Source: Stigmatella aurantiaca DW4/3-1
GTDB taxonomy: Bacteria > Myxococcota > Myxococcia > Myxococcales > Myxococcaceae
NCBI RefSeq assembly: GCF_000165485.1
Contig: NC_014623.1
Location: 9,876,893-9,940,892 of the forward strand
DNA: 64,000 nucleotides
Direction of reading: 5' to 3'
Positions 32,205-41,424 of the stretch are shown in pieces. Positions within the stretch are counted from its first letter, which is position 1, and every line of letters starts with the position of its first letter. The notes below the pieces were generated by a model. It was given only the letters and a program-made list of their open reading frames with translations. It did no database searches and had not been told where the DNA came from. A program made the position numbers and the translations under genes.

Positions 32205-33578
32205 ATGGCCAAGTCAATCGTGCGGTTCGATGACAGCCTGCCGATTCTTACCGAAGTGGTTGCTAGCGAGTTGGGCCACGAGACATTGGCTGCTGGTACA
32301 ATCTTGAGAGACACGATGGGCCGATTGGCCTTCTTCTCAGCTACGGCACTTCCCGAGGAGACCGTTACTCATCTCTCCATACGCCTTCAGGAAGCGCTTG
32401 GCGCTTACGCACGAACGGACCGCATCGTTGCTAGCGCCAGTGACTACGGCACAGCACCCGTGCTCACAGATCCTTTGACGCTGCGGATCACCATTGGACC
32501 ACACAGTGTCCGGTTGCTGGATAGAAGGCTTGTGGGGGCCGACTGGTTGCGTGCGCCCGCCCCGCCCGCCCCTCCCCCCCCTCGTTTCGTTTTCTCCAGC
32601 CTCAAGGGCGGCGTCGGACGGTCTACGGCGCTGACCGTCGCTGCAGCCCACCTAGCGGGGCGCGGCGGGCGCGTGCTTGCAATCGACCTAGACATGGAAG
32701 CCCCTGGCCTCGGCTCGGTTCTTCTTAACTCCGATACTCTGCCCGAGTACGGCATCATTGATGCGCTGGTCGAAAACGGGCTCACCCCACTAGACGAAAG
32801 CTTCTACGCGGATCTGATCGGTCCATCAGCGCTCGGAGGTCAACGCGGACGCATCGACGTCATTCCGGCTTTCGGGCGCCGCTCCATGAAGCATCCTGCC
32901 GACGTGCTAGCCAAGATCGCGAGAGCCTATGCCGAGGAATCACAACCTGACGGTTCGGTAGCCACGATTCTCGACCAGGTGCGCGCTATCGTGAATCATT
33001 TCGCGACACCGGCACGCTATGATGCCATCTTGGTAGATGCACGTGCCGGATTGCACGAAACCACAGCCTCTTCTGTCCTAGGGTTGGGTGCCGAGGTTCT
33101 GTTGTTCGGCCTAGACGAGCCGCAAACATTTCAGGGTTATGCTGCGCTATTGGCACACCTCGCACGATTCGTTCCAGCCAATGGACCACCACCGGAATGG
33201 CTTGAACGCCTGACAATGGTCCAAGGCAAAGCACCCTTGGATCCCGAAGAGCGCGCTGGCTTCGAGCAGCGGTGCAGCACGCTCTTTGCCGAGATTGGCT
33301 TAGGTCCACGGCCGTCCAGAGCTACCAGAGAGGCTCCTTTCCCGGCGGGCCCATTTCATGACGTCCCCTGGGATGAAGACGTGCCCGACGAGGAAGTCCT
33401 GCCCGAAGAATGGGGCCCTCGCAATCCCCTCGCTGTGCTTGATGATGCACGCTTCCAGCGATTCAACCCACACCTGCGGCGCGACCTCCTATCCGAAGCC
33501 GTGTATCAAACCGCCTACGGTGCGCTCCTCAACCGGATCGAAAACGCCGTCTTCGCCAAGCCTCCATCGAACCCGTGA
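32205..33578 (+). CDS. KGGVGR-variant ParA/MinD-like ATPase
   Basis: The 457-residue protein has an N-terminal 120-residue domain of unknown type, a Pro-rich linker (APAPPAPPPPRF) and a deviant Walker A ATPase: FSSLKGGVGRSTALTV (KGGVGR in place of KGGVGKT), switch AIDLDMEAPGLGS, and DAILVDARAGLHE. ParA/MinD-type proteins dimerise on ATP and act as switches on DNA or membranes. This variant is one I associate with conserved cassettes that include a second P-loop ATPase. The stop overlaps the start of the next gene (GTGA). Codon use is less GC-biased than in neighbouring host genes. Confidence 0.75.
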   Translation: MAKSIVRFDDSLPILTEVVASELGHETLAAGTILRDTMGRLAFFSATALPEETVTHLSIRLQEALGAYARTDRIVASASDYGTAPVLTDPLTLRITIGPHSVRLLDRRLVGADWLRAPAPPAPPPPRFVFSSLKGGVGRSTALTVAAAHLAGRGGRVLAIDLDMEAPGLGSVLLNSDTLPEYGIIDALVENGLTPLDESFYADLIGPSALGGQRGRIDVIPAFGRRSMKHPADVLAKIARAYAEESQPDGSVATILDQVRAIVNHFATPARYDAILVDARAGLHETTASSVLGLGAEVLLFGLDEPQTFQGYAALLAHLARFVPANGPPPEWLERLTMVQGKAPLDPEERAGFEQRCSTLFAEIGLGPRPSRATREAPFPAGPFHDVPWDEDVPDEEVLPEEWGPRNPLAVLDDARFQRFNPHLRRDLLSEAVYQTAYGALLNRIENAVFAKPPSNP

Positions 33579-35032
33579 AACTTACCGCTGCCGAGTACCA
33601 GGACATTCGCAAGGCCATCGCATCCTTGCCCGCTGATGTGTCCAATGACGCGATCGGCAATCATGCCCCCAAGCTTGAAGAACTCTATGCACCGGAGACG
33701 CACGCAGCCGCTCTCGATCCTGAAGCGCCCATCGTTTTGGGGGTCCGCGGAACAGGAAAAAGCTTCTGGGCGGGGGTTCTCGGCAAAGAGGAATTAAGGG
33801 AAGCTGCAGCCACGGCGTATCCCAAGCTGGGTCTAAATCATCTGAATGTCCAGTTTGGCTTCACTGGTCTAGACAGTCTCAACGGAATTGGCCGCGAGAA
33901 GTTAGATGCCTGTGTTCCTGCCAATGCCGGGATTGATGAAGCCCGCTTTTTCTGGTGGGCCACCATCCTCTATGGCCTTGCTCAAGCAGAGGGAAAACAG
34001 CCGACCAAACTTTCCAAACTGCTGCCTGCTGCCCGTGACCTTGAGGAACGAGAGGCAATCCTCGACCGTCATGAGAAAGCGCTTCATGCGCGCAGCCGAA
34101 CACTGCTGATCGTCTACGACGCACTGGACACGATGGCGATCTCCTGGCCACGGCGGCAACTGCTGACTCAGGCGCTGTTGGAGGTTGTTTGGTCCATGAG
34201 AGCGTATCGCGCCATCCGGCTCAAATTGTTCCTGCGTCCGGATCAGCTTGAGGATGATGCTCTCCGATTCGTCGAGCTACCAAAGCTCCGGACGGGGGCG
34301 GTTCGATTGACGTGGCCCGGAACCGACCTCTACGGTTTGCTCTTCGCACGATTGGCACTCAGTGATGCCTCTGTCTCTTTCGGGCGCCTACTTGAGAGCT
34401 TGGGTCTGCGCATGGGCTCTAGAACAGAAATTCTCGCGCGGCATTGGTCTCTCGGGCACGACGTTTCTGATCAAAAGCGTCTGATGACCGCACTGACAGG
34501 GCCTTACATGGCCGATGGGGCTCATGGTTACAAAAAAGGCAATACATACGATTGGCCCCTTGCACATCTAGGTGATGCCTTTAACGAAGTGACCCCCCGC
34601 AGCTTCTTGGGCTTGGCCATCGCCGCAGCAACATATGGAGCGGCTCCCCCGGATCGCGTTCTCACCCCCGATGGTATTCGACACGGCCTGCGGGCCGCAT
34701 CGAAGACCCGGGTCGATCAGCTGCACCAAGAGTTTCCATGGATCAAGGGCGTGCTTGCGCCGCTCGCAGGGCTCTTACTTCCACAGGAAGAGAAGGAGGT
34801 CTTTACCGTCTGGCGCAAAACGCGCACGTTACCCAACGCCATCGCGGACGCTCAGAAAGAGGACTACCTCCCCCCATTTCCAGAGAGCGGGAGCAACGAC
34901 GAGCGTAGCCTATACATGGCACTTGAGCGCATCGGAGTGATGTTGCGGCGCAAGGACGGACGGCTCGATATGCCCGATCTGTTTCGGGTGGCAGCAAAGC
35001 TCCTCAAGAAAGGCGCGACGGCGCCACTTTAA
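33575..35032 (+). CDS. P-loop ATPase of the defence-like operon (Sll1717-like)
   Basis: The 485-residue product starts with GTG overlapping the preceding stop by four bases. Walker A is GVRGTGKSFW (about residue 55), and Walker B with its acidic residues is LLIVYDALDTMA (about 178). The rest is helical with a C-terminal charged domain. It resembles the P-loop ATPase, Sll1717 family found in putative defence or conflict systems. No nuclease, transmembrane or TPR part is recognisable, so the effector activity is unknown. The operon ends 28 bases before the ISL3 inverted repeat. Confidence 0.65.
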   Translation: MKLTAAEYQDIRKAIASLPADVSNDAIGNHAPKLEELYAPETHAAALDPEAPIVLGVRGTGKSFWAGVLGKEELREAAATAYPKLGLNHLNVQFGFTGLDSLNGIGREKLDACVPANAGIDEARFFWWATILYGLAQAEGKQPTKLSKLLPAARDLEEREAILDRHEKALHARSRTLLIVYDALDTMAISWPRRQLLTQALLEVVWSMRAYRAIRLKLFLRPDQLEDDALRFVELPKLRTGAVRLTWPGTDLYGLLFARLALSDASVSFGRLLESLGLRMGSRTEILARHWSLGHDVSDQKRLMTALTGPYMADGAHGYKKGNTYDWPLAHLGDAFNEVTPRSFLGLAIAAATYGAAPPDRVLTPDGIRHGLRAASKTRVDQLHQEFPWIKGVLAPLAGLLLPQEEKEVFTVWRKTRTLPNAIADAQKEDYLPPFPESGSNDERSLYMALERIGVMLRRKDGRLDMPDLFRVAAKLLKKGATAPL

Positions 35033-35060
35033 GCGACCACTTTTACACTCTTACACTGAG

Positions 35061-35099
35061 CCTGCCCCGGTTTTGTGGCTCTCCCGCACTTCGTGTGGA
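35061..35099 (+). repeat. ISL3 left inverted repeat
   Basis: The repeat contains GGCTCTCCCGCACTT and pairs with 36811-36849 in inverted orientation, with three mismatches over 39 bp. Confidence 0.85.
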
Positions 35100-36752
35100 T
35101 TACACAGCGAGAAGCACGCGCCGCCGCAGCAAATCGAAGCTGGCTCGTCCGTACATCTGACGCTTGAGGAACTTGAGCCTCGTGACCTGTCCTTCCACCT
35201 GGGCATTGCTCCACGGCGTGGTCAGTGCGGCGCGGATCGCCTCCCCCTCCTGTTCAAGTCCTGCGGCGAATGTCTCCACCGCGCGCACCCCGCAGGTGCA
35301 TGCCTCTCGGAGCCACGCCTCAAAGGCTTTGCAAGAAGGATTCGGCTTGGCGGCGTGGGTGATGCCCCTTTCACGCACCAATTGAGTGAATCGACGCGCC
35401 AGCGCGATGACATGGGCGGCTTCCTCATCCTGCTCGATGCGGACCAGCAGGGCCTTGTCGGTGGGACTGAGCGCTGAGAGCGGCTGCACGCACAGCCATG
35501 CCAGCTGCCTCGGCGAGGGGAGAGAGTTAGCGCAGGCTTCTGTCGGCGTGGACCGATTGTCGCGGCGGGCACGTGGCGTCGAGCGTGCCGGAGCAGCCCG
35601 CCGTGTCTGGAGCCAGCGGTGAACTTGACGCGAGGAGCCAGGATAGCCCTTGGCGCGAAGCTCTCGCCAAAGAAGGAGCGCGTTCTCACAGCCCTCCGCC
35701 TGCCGCCGCGCGAGGTGCTCCAGGTACGGGTCGAGGAGACTCGGCCCCGGGCGTCGAACGGCACGCTCAGGAAAAGCCTCCGCGAGGGCATACTTGCGCA
35801 CCGTCTCCCGAGCCAGCTTCAGGGCACGGCGGATGGTCAGCAACGGCTCCCCGGCCAAGTGGCGGCGGCGCACCTCTTGGTACGTGGCCAGGCGGCGTGT
35901 CCGGCTCTCTTCACCCGCGCTCACCTCGCTGCGCGTCCTTGGGAAGCTGGAACGACGGGGCCTCGGTGAAGCGGACGACTTCGGCACGCAGGGCAGCGCC
36001 CGCAGGCGCGCGTGCGCACCTGTGAGCCAGCGCTCCACCATTTGCCTTCCATTGAGCAGCAGGTGCCAGCGGTCTGCGACCTGCTGGGCTTTGGGGGCGC
36101 CCGCTTGGGCTGCCCGTGCATACTCGCTGGAGCGGTCCCGGGTGATGACTTGGACTCCGCGATGCCGCTGGAGCCACTGACTCACTGTGGGTGCCGAACG
36201 GTCAGGCAGCACGTCGACCACGCGATGGGCTTCCAAGTCGACGAGGATGGAACCGTAGGTTCGCCCTTTGCGCAGGGCCCAATCATCCACTCCCAACACT
36301 CGCGGTTTCTTCTCAGCAGGCCGCGGCGCACGGTGCATCAGCCGCAGGAGCGTATCGGGGCTGGCAGGCATCGCCAGGGGCTTGAGAAGCCTGGCCCCCG
36401 CTTCGGCCCCGGCTGTCATGCCCACCGCACACTGGGCTGTGGCCAGCCGTCGTGTCCGCCGAGCCCGAGCCGCCAAAAGGCGGGACACTGGCTCGGTAAA
36501 GGTGCGCCGAGAGCACTCTGGATTGCGGCAGTAGAAGCGGCGCACCCGCAGCTCAAGCTGAACTGGGCGCCCTGCGCATGGCAGGTCGGTGGGGTGCCGG
36601 ACGTAGGTGCTGTGGGGCGCGGTGCTGCGACTCTTGCAGGAGGGGCACTGCGCGCCCACGGACTCGGAACGCACTGTCAGGCGGGCTTGGGCGGAGCCCC
36701 TGCGCGCCACTCGCTCCACGTGGCAGCCCGGTATCGAATACAACGATGTCAT
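35100..36752 (-). CDS. ISL3-family transposase
   Basis: The 550-residue product starts at MTSLYSIPGCHVERV. The N-terminal zinc ribbon has CPSCKSR and FYCRNPECS, then a helix-turn-helix. The DDE core is recognised by GVDDWALRKGRTYGSILVDL and VQVITRDRSSEYARA; the C-terminal helical part ends with NAQVEGQVTRLKFLKRQMYG, containing the catalytic Glu region. The frame is intact, so it may be active. The ISL3 inverted repeats lie just beyond both ends of the gene. Confidence 0.93.
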   Translation of the reverse strand: MTSLYSIPGCHVERVARRGSAQARLTVRSESVGAQCPSCKSRSTAPHSTYVRHPTDLPCAGRPVQLELRVRRFYCRNPECSRRTFTEPVSRLLAARARRTRRLATAQCAVGMTAGAEAGARLLKPLAMPASPDTLLRLMHRAPRPAEKKPRVLGVDDWALRKGRTYGSILVDLEAHRVVDVLPDRSAPTVSQWLQRHRGVQVITRDRSSEYARAAQAGAPKAQQVADRWHLLLNGRQMVERWLTGAHARLRALPCVPKSSASPRPRRSSFPRTRSEVSAGEESRTRRLATYQEVRRRHLAGEPLLTIRRALKLARETVRKYALAEAFPERAVRRPGPSLLDPYLEHLARRQAEGCENALLLWRELRAKGYPGSSRQVHRWLQTRRAAPARSTPRARRDNRSTPTEACANSLPSPRQLAWLCVQPLSALSPTDKALLVRIEQDEEAAHVIALARRFTQLVRERGITHAAKPNPSCKAFEAWLREACTCGVRAVETFAAGLEQEGEAIRAALTTPWSNAQVEGQVTRLKFLKRQMYGRASFDLLRRRVLLAV

Positions 36753-36810
36753 CTTCGATTGTAACCGCTTCACCGGCAGCCTGCTGCCTTGGCCGGTTCC
36801 GCATGCTGGC

Positions 36811-36849
36811 TCCACACAAAGTGCGGGAGAGCCACCAAACCGGGGCAAG
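36811..36849 (-). repeat. ISL3 right inverted repeat
   Basis: This is the inverted partner of 35061-35099. It lies beyond the transposase start, as expected for the family. Confidence 0.85.
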
Positions 36850-36866
36850 CCCACACCGGTACAACA

Positions 36867-37250
36867 TCAATTGTGACCGCTCTGGGCCACCTTGCCGGAG
36901 GTGAGCACCGCCGTGTCCACGGCGGCCACGCTGCGGCGCTTGTTCAGCCGGGCCTTCTCCTCCTGCTTCTGCTGGTGGGCCAGAATGGCCGTCGTGTGCT
37001 CGTCGGCATGTTGGCAGTGCACCGCGGACACCTGCCGGTGCCGCCGGCCCAGCTCCTGCCACAACTGAACCTGGGCCTGGCTTCCGAGGAGCCGCTCCTC
37101 GACGGTGTCCAGCGCCTCGTCCATCTTCTGGCCCTCGGCCTCCAGGGCCAGCAGCCGCGCCTCGGCATCCGGCGGAGGCGAGAAGCATCCCGTCGACCCT
37201 GACAGCGCCAGCGCCGCCATGCCCAGACCGATCGCTCGCTTCCCAACCAT
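36867..37250 (-). CDS. Small lipoprotein with coiled coil, next to the IS
   Basis: The 127-residue product has a signal peptide (MVGKRAIGLGMAALALSG) with Cys in GSTGC, then a Glu/Gln-rich coiled coil (EARLLALEAEGQKMDEALDT, AHQQKQEEKARLNKRR). Its end (KVAQSGHN) is only 18 bases from the ISL3 right end, so the insertion may have changed the last residues. The function is unknown. The 157 bases upstream to kdsC hold nothing clear. Confidence 0.65.
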   Translation of the reverse strand: MVGKRAIGLGMAALALSGSTGCFSPPPDAEARLLALEAEGQKMDEALDTVEERLLGSQAQVQLWQELGRRHRQVSAVHCQHADEHTTAILAHQQKQEEKARLNKRRSVAAVDTAVLTSGKVAQSGHN

Positions 37251-37407
37251 TACACACCCACCTCGTGTCTTCCGCCGTGAGAGCCGCTTGCTCGGAAGCC
37301 CAAGGTAGGGAGCCCCTCCCGGAGGGACAACCCGACCTCACACCGGGACGAAGGGTTTTTCGAGGAGCCGACGTTTCAGGGTAGGTGAATGTCCGATGGG
37401 GCGGCCG

Positions 37408-37917
37408 TCAAGGGGCCTGCCGGTGGCGGAGGATGAACTCGCACACCTCGCGCGCCGCGCCGAACCCGGCGGCCTTCTGGGCCACATAGTGCACCTGGGC
37501 GCGCACCTCGTCCGGGGCCTCCGGCGGCGCGGCGGAGAAGCCCACCGCCTTCAGCAGCGGCAGGTCCACCACCTCGTCCCCCATGTAGCCACAGCGGTCC
37601 GCGGACACCTTCAGCAACTCCAGCAGCTTCTCGAAGTGCGCCACCTTGTCCTGGCTGCCGAAGTGCACGTGCCGCAACCCCAGGGACTGCATGCGCATCT
37701 GCGCCGAGAGGCTGTCGCCCCCGGAGATGGCCGCCACCTCGATGCCCACCTCTTGCAGCCGCTTGATGCCCATGCCGTCGCGCACGCTGTACATCTGCGT
37801 CCAGCCGGAGTTGGGCACCCAGAAGATGCGCCCGTCGGTGAGCGTCCCGTCGATGTCGAAGATCATCACCGACAGGTGCCGTACCCGGGCCTTGAGCGAC
37901 TCGAGGTCCTGGTTCAT
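37408..37917 (-). CDS. kdsC: 3-deoxy-D-manno-octulosonate 8-phosphate phosphatase (KdsC)
   Basis: KdsC removes the phosphate from KDO-8-P in lipopolysaccharide synthesis, in the cytosol. The 169-residue length is typical for this capless HAD enzyme. HAD motif I is FDIDGTLTDG (residues 20-29), motif II Ser is in AAISGGDS, the Lys is in FGSQDKVAHF, and motif III is MGDEVVDLPLL. It is the last of a run of minus-strand genes and starts six bases after the MXAN_5187-like stop, in an envelope-biogenesis cluster. Confidence 0.93.
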   Translation of the reverse strand: MNQDLESLKARVRHLSVMIFDIDGTLTDGRIFWVPNSGWTQMYSVRDGMGIKRLQEVGIEVAAISGGDSLSAQMRMQSLGLRHVHFGSQDKVAHFEKLLELLKVSADRCGYMGDEVVDLPLLKAVGFSAAPPEAPDEVRAQVHYVAQKAAGFGAAREVCEFILRHRQAP

Positions 37918-37923
37918 CCGCGG

Positions 37924-39336
37924 CTACTTCGGCACGGCCTTGAGCGTGGCCTTGCCGTCCTTGATGACGACCTTGAACTCCACGTTCTTGGCGTTGTGCT
38001 GCTTGAGCAAGTCCGGCACCTGCTTGCGCAGGTTGGCGGCCACCGACTCGAAGCTCATCTTGGAGGTGTCCTCCTGGTTGCGCTTCTTGGCGGTGACGTA
38101 GGCGTCGTAGACAGCCCGGAGCTTGTCATCCGAGAGCCCTCCGCCCCCTGCCGCCGGGGCGGGCCGGGAGGCGGCGGGAGCGGCGGTCCCCGCGGGCCGC
38201 GCCGCCCCAGGGGCACCTGGACGGGCCCCCGCGGGAGCGCCTGGACGGGCCGCGGCCGAGGGAGCGCGGGCCGCCGGGGCGGAGGTCAACGGCTCATCGG
38301 TGAGCCCCTCGAGCGCGGCGGCGATGCCCCCGCCCCCTGGAGACGAGGCGCCAAAGGAGGGAACCCCTCGCACGGGCGTCCCACCGGGAGTCCCCCGGGC
38401 GGGCGTTCCCCCCGCGGGGCCCGGCGCGGCCCCCCGGGCGGGGGCTCCCGTGGCAGGGGCCGCGCCCCGGGCGGGAGATGCCACCGGATCCGGGGTGACA
38501 GGCCCCCGCACGGGCGCCACGGAGGGCACCACCGCGGGCACGGAGGGCACGGCGGCCACGGGGGCAATCGCCGGCGTCCCCCGGAACGGCGTGCCCGCCA
38601 CGGGCGCGACCGCCGGAATCGCGGGGGTGCCCCCGGAGGCCACCGGGGGCGAGGCGCGGAACGGCGTGCCCGCCACGGGCGCGACCGCCGGAATCACCGG
38701 CGCCACCGCCGGGGTGAGGGGCGCCATGGTGGGCACCGACGGCACGGAGGCCCCCGCGGGGGTGCCCCGGAACGAGACCGCCCCGGCGGTGGGCTCCACC
38801 GGCTGGGGAACGAAGGCGGGCTTGGCCACCTTCGTTGGCAGGGGCTCGTTGGGGATGATGTCCGACACGTCCTCGAGGTCCGCGTCGGAGATCTCCTCCG
38901 TCAGGTCATGCGCCTCCTGGCGGCGCTCGCCCGCGTTGGCCTTCTGGGCGCGGCGCTTGGCCTTGAGGAGGTCGCGCTTGTAGGTGCCCGCCTCGATTTC
39001 CTGGAGGGTGCGCGTCCACAACCGCTCGTAGGTGAGGAACTTGTTCTGGAGCGAGTTGAGCCGGAACTTCGCGGCGGTGTTGCGCACATTGCTGCCCTTG
39101 AGCTTCAGCAGCCGCTTCTTGAAGTCCTCATGGTCCCGGAGGGGCGGAAAGCGCTCGTTGCCGAGAAAGTATTGCTCGTAGGTGGCCCTCAGGGCCGCCA
39201 GCTCCTCCTCGAGCGCCGAGGTCTCCTGGAGGGCCATCTCGCTGTTGGACTTCTTCTGTCCAGCCTTGTCGTCCCCCAGGCTCTTGGCGGGGGCAGACTT
39301 GGCACTGGACGTGGACTTTCCGGGCTCCGGTGGCAT
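37924..39336 (-). CDS. MXAN_5187-like protein with Ala/Pro-rich linker
   Basis: The product has 470 residues. Residues 1-150 form a charged helical domain (LEEELAALRATYEQYFLG, DHEDFKKRLLKLKGSNVRNT). A 230-residue Ala/Pro/Gly/Val linker with repeats of the type PAVAPVAGTPFRG follows. The last 75 residues are a compact domain (DDKLRAVYDAYVTAKKRNQE, VEFKVVIKDGKATLK). I recognise the architecture from Myxococcus protein MXAN_5187. It has no signal or membrane segment. It lies between lgt and kdsC in a minus-strand run. The function is unknown. Confidence 0.75.
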   Translation of the reverse strand: MPPEPGKSTSSAKSAPAKSLGDDKAGQKKSNSEMALQETSALEEELAALRATYEQYFLGNERFPPLRDHEDFKKRLLKLKGSNVRNTAAKFRLNSLQNKFLTYERLWTRTLQEIEAGTYKRDLLKAKRRAQKANAGERRQEAHDLTEEISDADLEDVSDIIPNEPLPTKVAKPAFVPQPVEPTAGAVSFRGTPAGASVPSVPTMAPLTPAVAPVIPAVAPVAGTPFRASPPVASGGTPAIPAVAPVAGTPFRGTPAIAPVAAVPSVPAVVPSVAPVRGPVTPDPVASPARGAAPATGAPARGAAPGPAGGTPARGTPGGTPVRGVPSFGASSPGGGGIAAALEGLTDEPLTSAPAARAPSAAARPGAPAGARPGAPGAARPAGTAAPAASRPAPAAGGGGLSDDKLRAVYDAYVTAKKRNQEDTSKMSFESVAANLRKQVPDLLKQHNAKNVEFKVVIKDGKATLKAVPK

Positions 39337-39377
39337 TCGACCTCAGAGTGTCCCCAAGACGCGGTCCCTTATCAACC

Positions 39378-40676
39378 TCAGGCAGGGCTCGGCGTGGGCC
39401 CAAGCCCCTCCGCCTCGCTCAGCCGCCTGCTGCGTTGATAGAGAAGAGTTGCGCCGAAGGTGAACATGCACAGGGAGATGAACTGGCTGGTGGACACGTT
39501 GTACCAAGCCTCCAATGGCACCCAGTGTGCGAGGGAAGGCGCATTGTCGGACAGCAACCCATGCAGGGTGCCACGCTCGGTGTCGCCGCGGAACAGCTCC
39601 ACGGTGGAGCGCAGGACGGCGTAGGCCATCAGCCAGAAGGCGAAAATCTGCCCATGGAAGCGGCGGTGGCGGCGCAGGGCCAGCAGCCCCACGAAGAGCA
39701 GCGTCTGCCCCACGGACTCGAAGAGCTGCGTGGGGTGCACCGGCAGGGTGGTGCCATGCTGGGCCGCCCACTCGGAGATGCGCACCGCGCCGGGGGCCGC
39801 CTGGTGGAGCACCTCGCCGGTGGCCTCGACGACGTAGCGCGCATCCTTCACCTGGGAGTGGAAGGCATTGCTGCCGTTGCCGGTCAGGTGCCCGAACAAG
39901 TCCCGCGCCACCTTGCCCCCCGGAAAGCGCACGGCCAGGGGCGCGTGGGTGCCCGCGGTGCCGCCCCAGCAGCACCCCGCGGAGAAGCAGCCCAGCCGCC
40001 CCAGCGCCTGCCCCAGGGAGACGGTGGGCATGGCCAGGTCCGCCAGCCGCAGGAAGTCCAGGCCGTGCACGCGCGAGAAGGCGTAGGCCGCCCCCGCCGC
40101 GCCGATGAGGCCGCCGTAGAAGACCAGGCCCCCGCCCAGGGAGAAGATGCTCGTCCAGTTGCCGGCGTAGTCCTTCCAGTTGACGAGGATGAAGAGCAGG
40201 CGGCTGCCCACCAACCCTCCGATGAGCACCCAGAGGGCCAGGTCCAACACCTGCTCGCGCCTGCGGGGGCCCTCGAGGTCCACGAAGCCCCGGCCATCCA
40301 CCCACTCCGGCTTGCGCCACTCCTCCTGGGCCAGCCGGGCCGCCACGCTCACCGCGCAGAGAAAACCCAGGGCGAGCAGCACCCCGTAGGTATGCACGGG
40401 AATCCCATCCCCCTTGCCGCCCGGGAAGGCGCTCGCCGGCAGCGCGTACTGGAGGCCATAGAACGCCAGGACCGCGCCCACCCCTCCGAAGAGGGCCGCG
40501 CGCTGCACCCGGTCCCCGCGCGTGGCCGGGGCCCTCGGCCCGGGGCCCGTCCCCGCCCCGGTGGCGCCCCGCCACCCATTGAAGGCGATGTAGCCCACCA
40601 GGGCCAGGGCCGCGGCGTACAGCAACACCTGAGACCAGAGCGACTCGAAGGAGAGGCGGAAGAGGATGGGGAGCAT
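39378..40676 (-). CDS. lgt: Prolipoprotein diacylglyceryl transferase
   Basis: Lgt adds diacylglycerol to the lipobox Cys of prolipoproteins, in the inner membrane. The 432-residue protein is longer than most (260-330), with an extra N-terminal hydrophobic part and an inserted loop. Key regions are VHTYGVLLALGFL, the GGGLVFYGGLIGA segment corresponding to the Lgt signature, GQALGRLGCFSAGCCWG, and HPTQLFES. It lies downstream of two signal peptidase II genes, so all lipobox-processing steps except Lnt are together. The start is the ATG of MLPILFRLSFES. Confidence 0.92.
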   Translation of the reverse strand: MLPILFRLSFESLWSQVLLYAAALALVGYIAFNGWRGATGAGTGPGPRAPATRGDRVQRAALFGGVGAVLAFYGLQYALPASAFPGGKGDGIPVHTYGVLLALGFLCAVSVAARLAQEEWRKPEWVDGRGFVDLEGPRRREQVLDLALWVLIGGLVGSRLLFILVNWKDYAGNWTSIFSLGGGLVFYGGLIGAAGAAYAFSRVHGLDFLRLADLAMPTVSLGQALGRLGCFSAGCCWGGTAGTHAPLAVRFPGGKVARDLFGHLTGNGSNAFHSQVKDARYVVEATGEVLHQAAPGAVRISEWAAQHGTTLPVHPTQLFESVGQTLLFVGLLALRRHRRFHGQIFAFWLMAYAVLRSTVELFRGDTERGTLHGLLSDNAPSLAHWVPLEAWYNVSTSQFISLCMFTFGATLLYQRSRRLSEAEGLGPTPSPA

Positions 40677-40785
40677 GGGTCCTGCCGGAGGGAACGGCCG
40701 CGAGAGCCTACCGCCCCGCGAGGCCTTCAGAACGCCCCAGGCCCGGCGCGTGTTCCCGGCCGCCCCGGCAGGAGGCGGGCAACCC

Positions 40786-41391
40786 TCAGGTCCGGGCGGT
40801 CGCGGCCGGATGCTCCTTGCGCACGAAGGCGTCGAGGATGAGCAGGCCCACACCCACGCAGATGGCCATGTCCGCCACGTTGAACGAGGGCCAGTAGGCC
40901 TTGTCCATCCAGTGGGCCTGGATGAAGTCCACGACGAAGCCACGGGCGATGCGGTCGATGTAATTGCCCAGCGCCCCGCCGAGCACGAGGCTCAGGCCCC
41001 ACAGCGCCCACTTCTCCGCCGGGTCCGTGCCGGACAACTTGGTGAAGTAGTAGCCGATGAGCAGCACCGCGCCGATGCTCACCACATGGAACAGGGGGCC
41101 GCGCGTGCTGGGGGGGAGGCTGCGGAACATGCCCCAGGCGGCGCCGGGGTTCTCCTCGTAGCGCAGGCGCAGGAAGGACTCCGACACATCGATGGAGCGC
41201 TTGGAGCGGAAGTGCCGTCCGTCCATGCCCAGCGGTGGAGGCTCTCCGTACATCGCCTTGAGGCGCTCGCCGGAGGTCTCCAGGCCATCGAAGCGCGTGG
41301 TGAGCTCGCCCACGACGGCAAACTTCGTCCACTGGTCCAGCGCGATGAGGACCAGCGTGACGACAAGAAGGATGAGGTATTTGCGCGGCAC
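40786..41391 (-). CDS. lspA: Lipoprotein signal peptidase (signal peptidase II), copy 1
   Basis: LspA cuts the signal peptide of diacylated prolipoproteins. The 201-residue protein (from GTG at VPRKYLILL; a TTG seven codons upstream is possible) has four membrane helices, the NPGAAWGMF signature, the first catalytic Asp in GALGNYIDRIARGFVVDF and the second in FNVADMAI. A 45-residue insertion near the N-terminus (FRSKRSIDV) resembles that of the other copy. It lies between lgt and the second lspA. Confidence 0.92.
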   Translation of the reverse strand: MPRKYLILLVVTLVLIALDQWTKFAVVGELTTRFDGLETSGERLKAMYGEPPPLGMDGRHFRSKRSIDVSESFLRLRYEENPGAAWGMFRSLPPSTRGPLFHVVSIGAVLLIGYYFTKLSGTDPAEKWALWGLSLVLGGALGNYIDRIARGFVVDFIQAHWMDKAYWPSFNVADMAICVGVGLLILDAFVRKEHPAATART

Positions 41392-41424
41392 GGGGGGCGG
41401 CTTACACCACAAGCCCCCCGCCCG

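Larger units (their letters stand above)
35061..36849. mobile_element. ISL3-family insertion sequence
   Basis: The element is bounded by 39-bp inverted repeats (36 of 39 matching), contains one transposase gene on the minus strand and measures 1789 bp. No clear 8-bp target duplication could be identified, so the outer boundaries may be a few bases off. It separates the defence-like operon from a small lipoprotein gene whose 3' end lies 18 bases from its right end. Confidence 0.85.
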
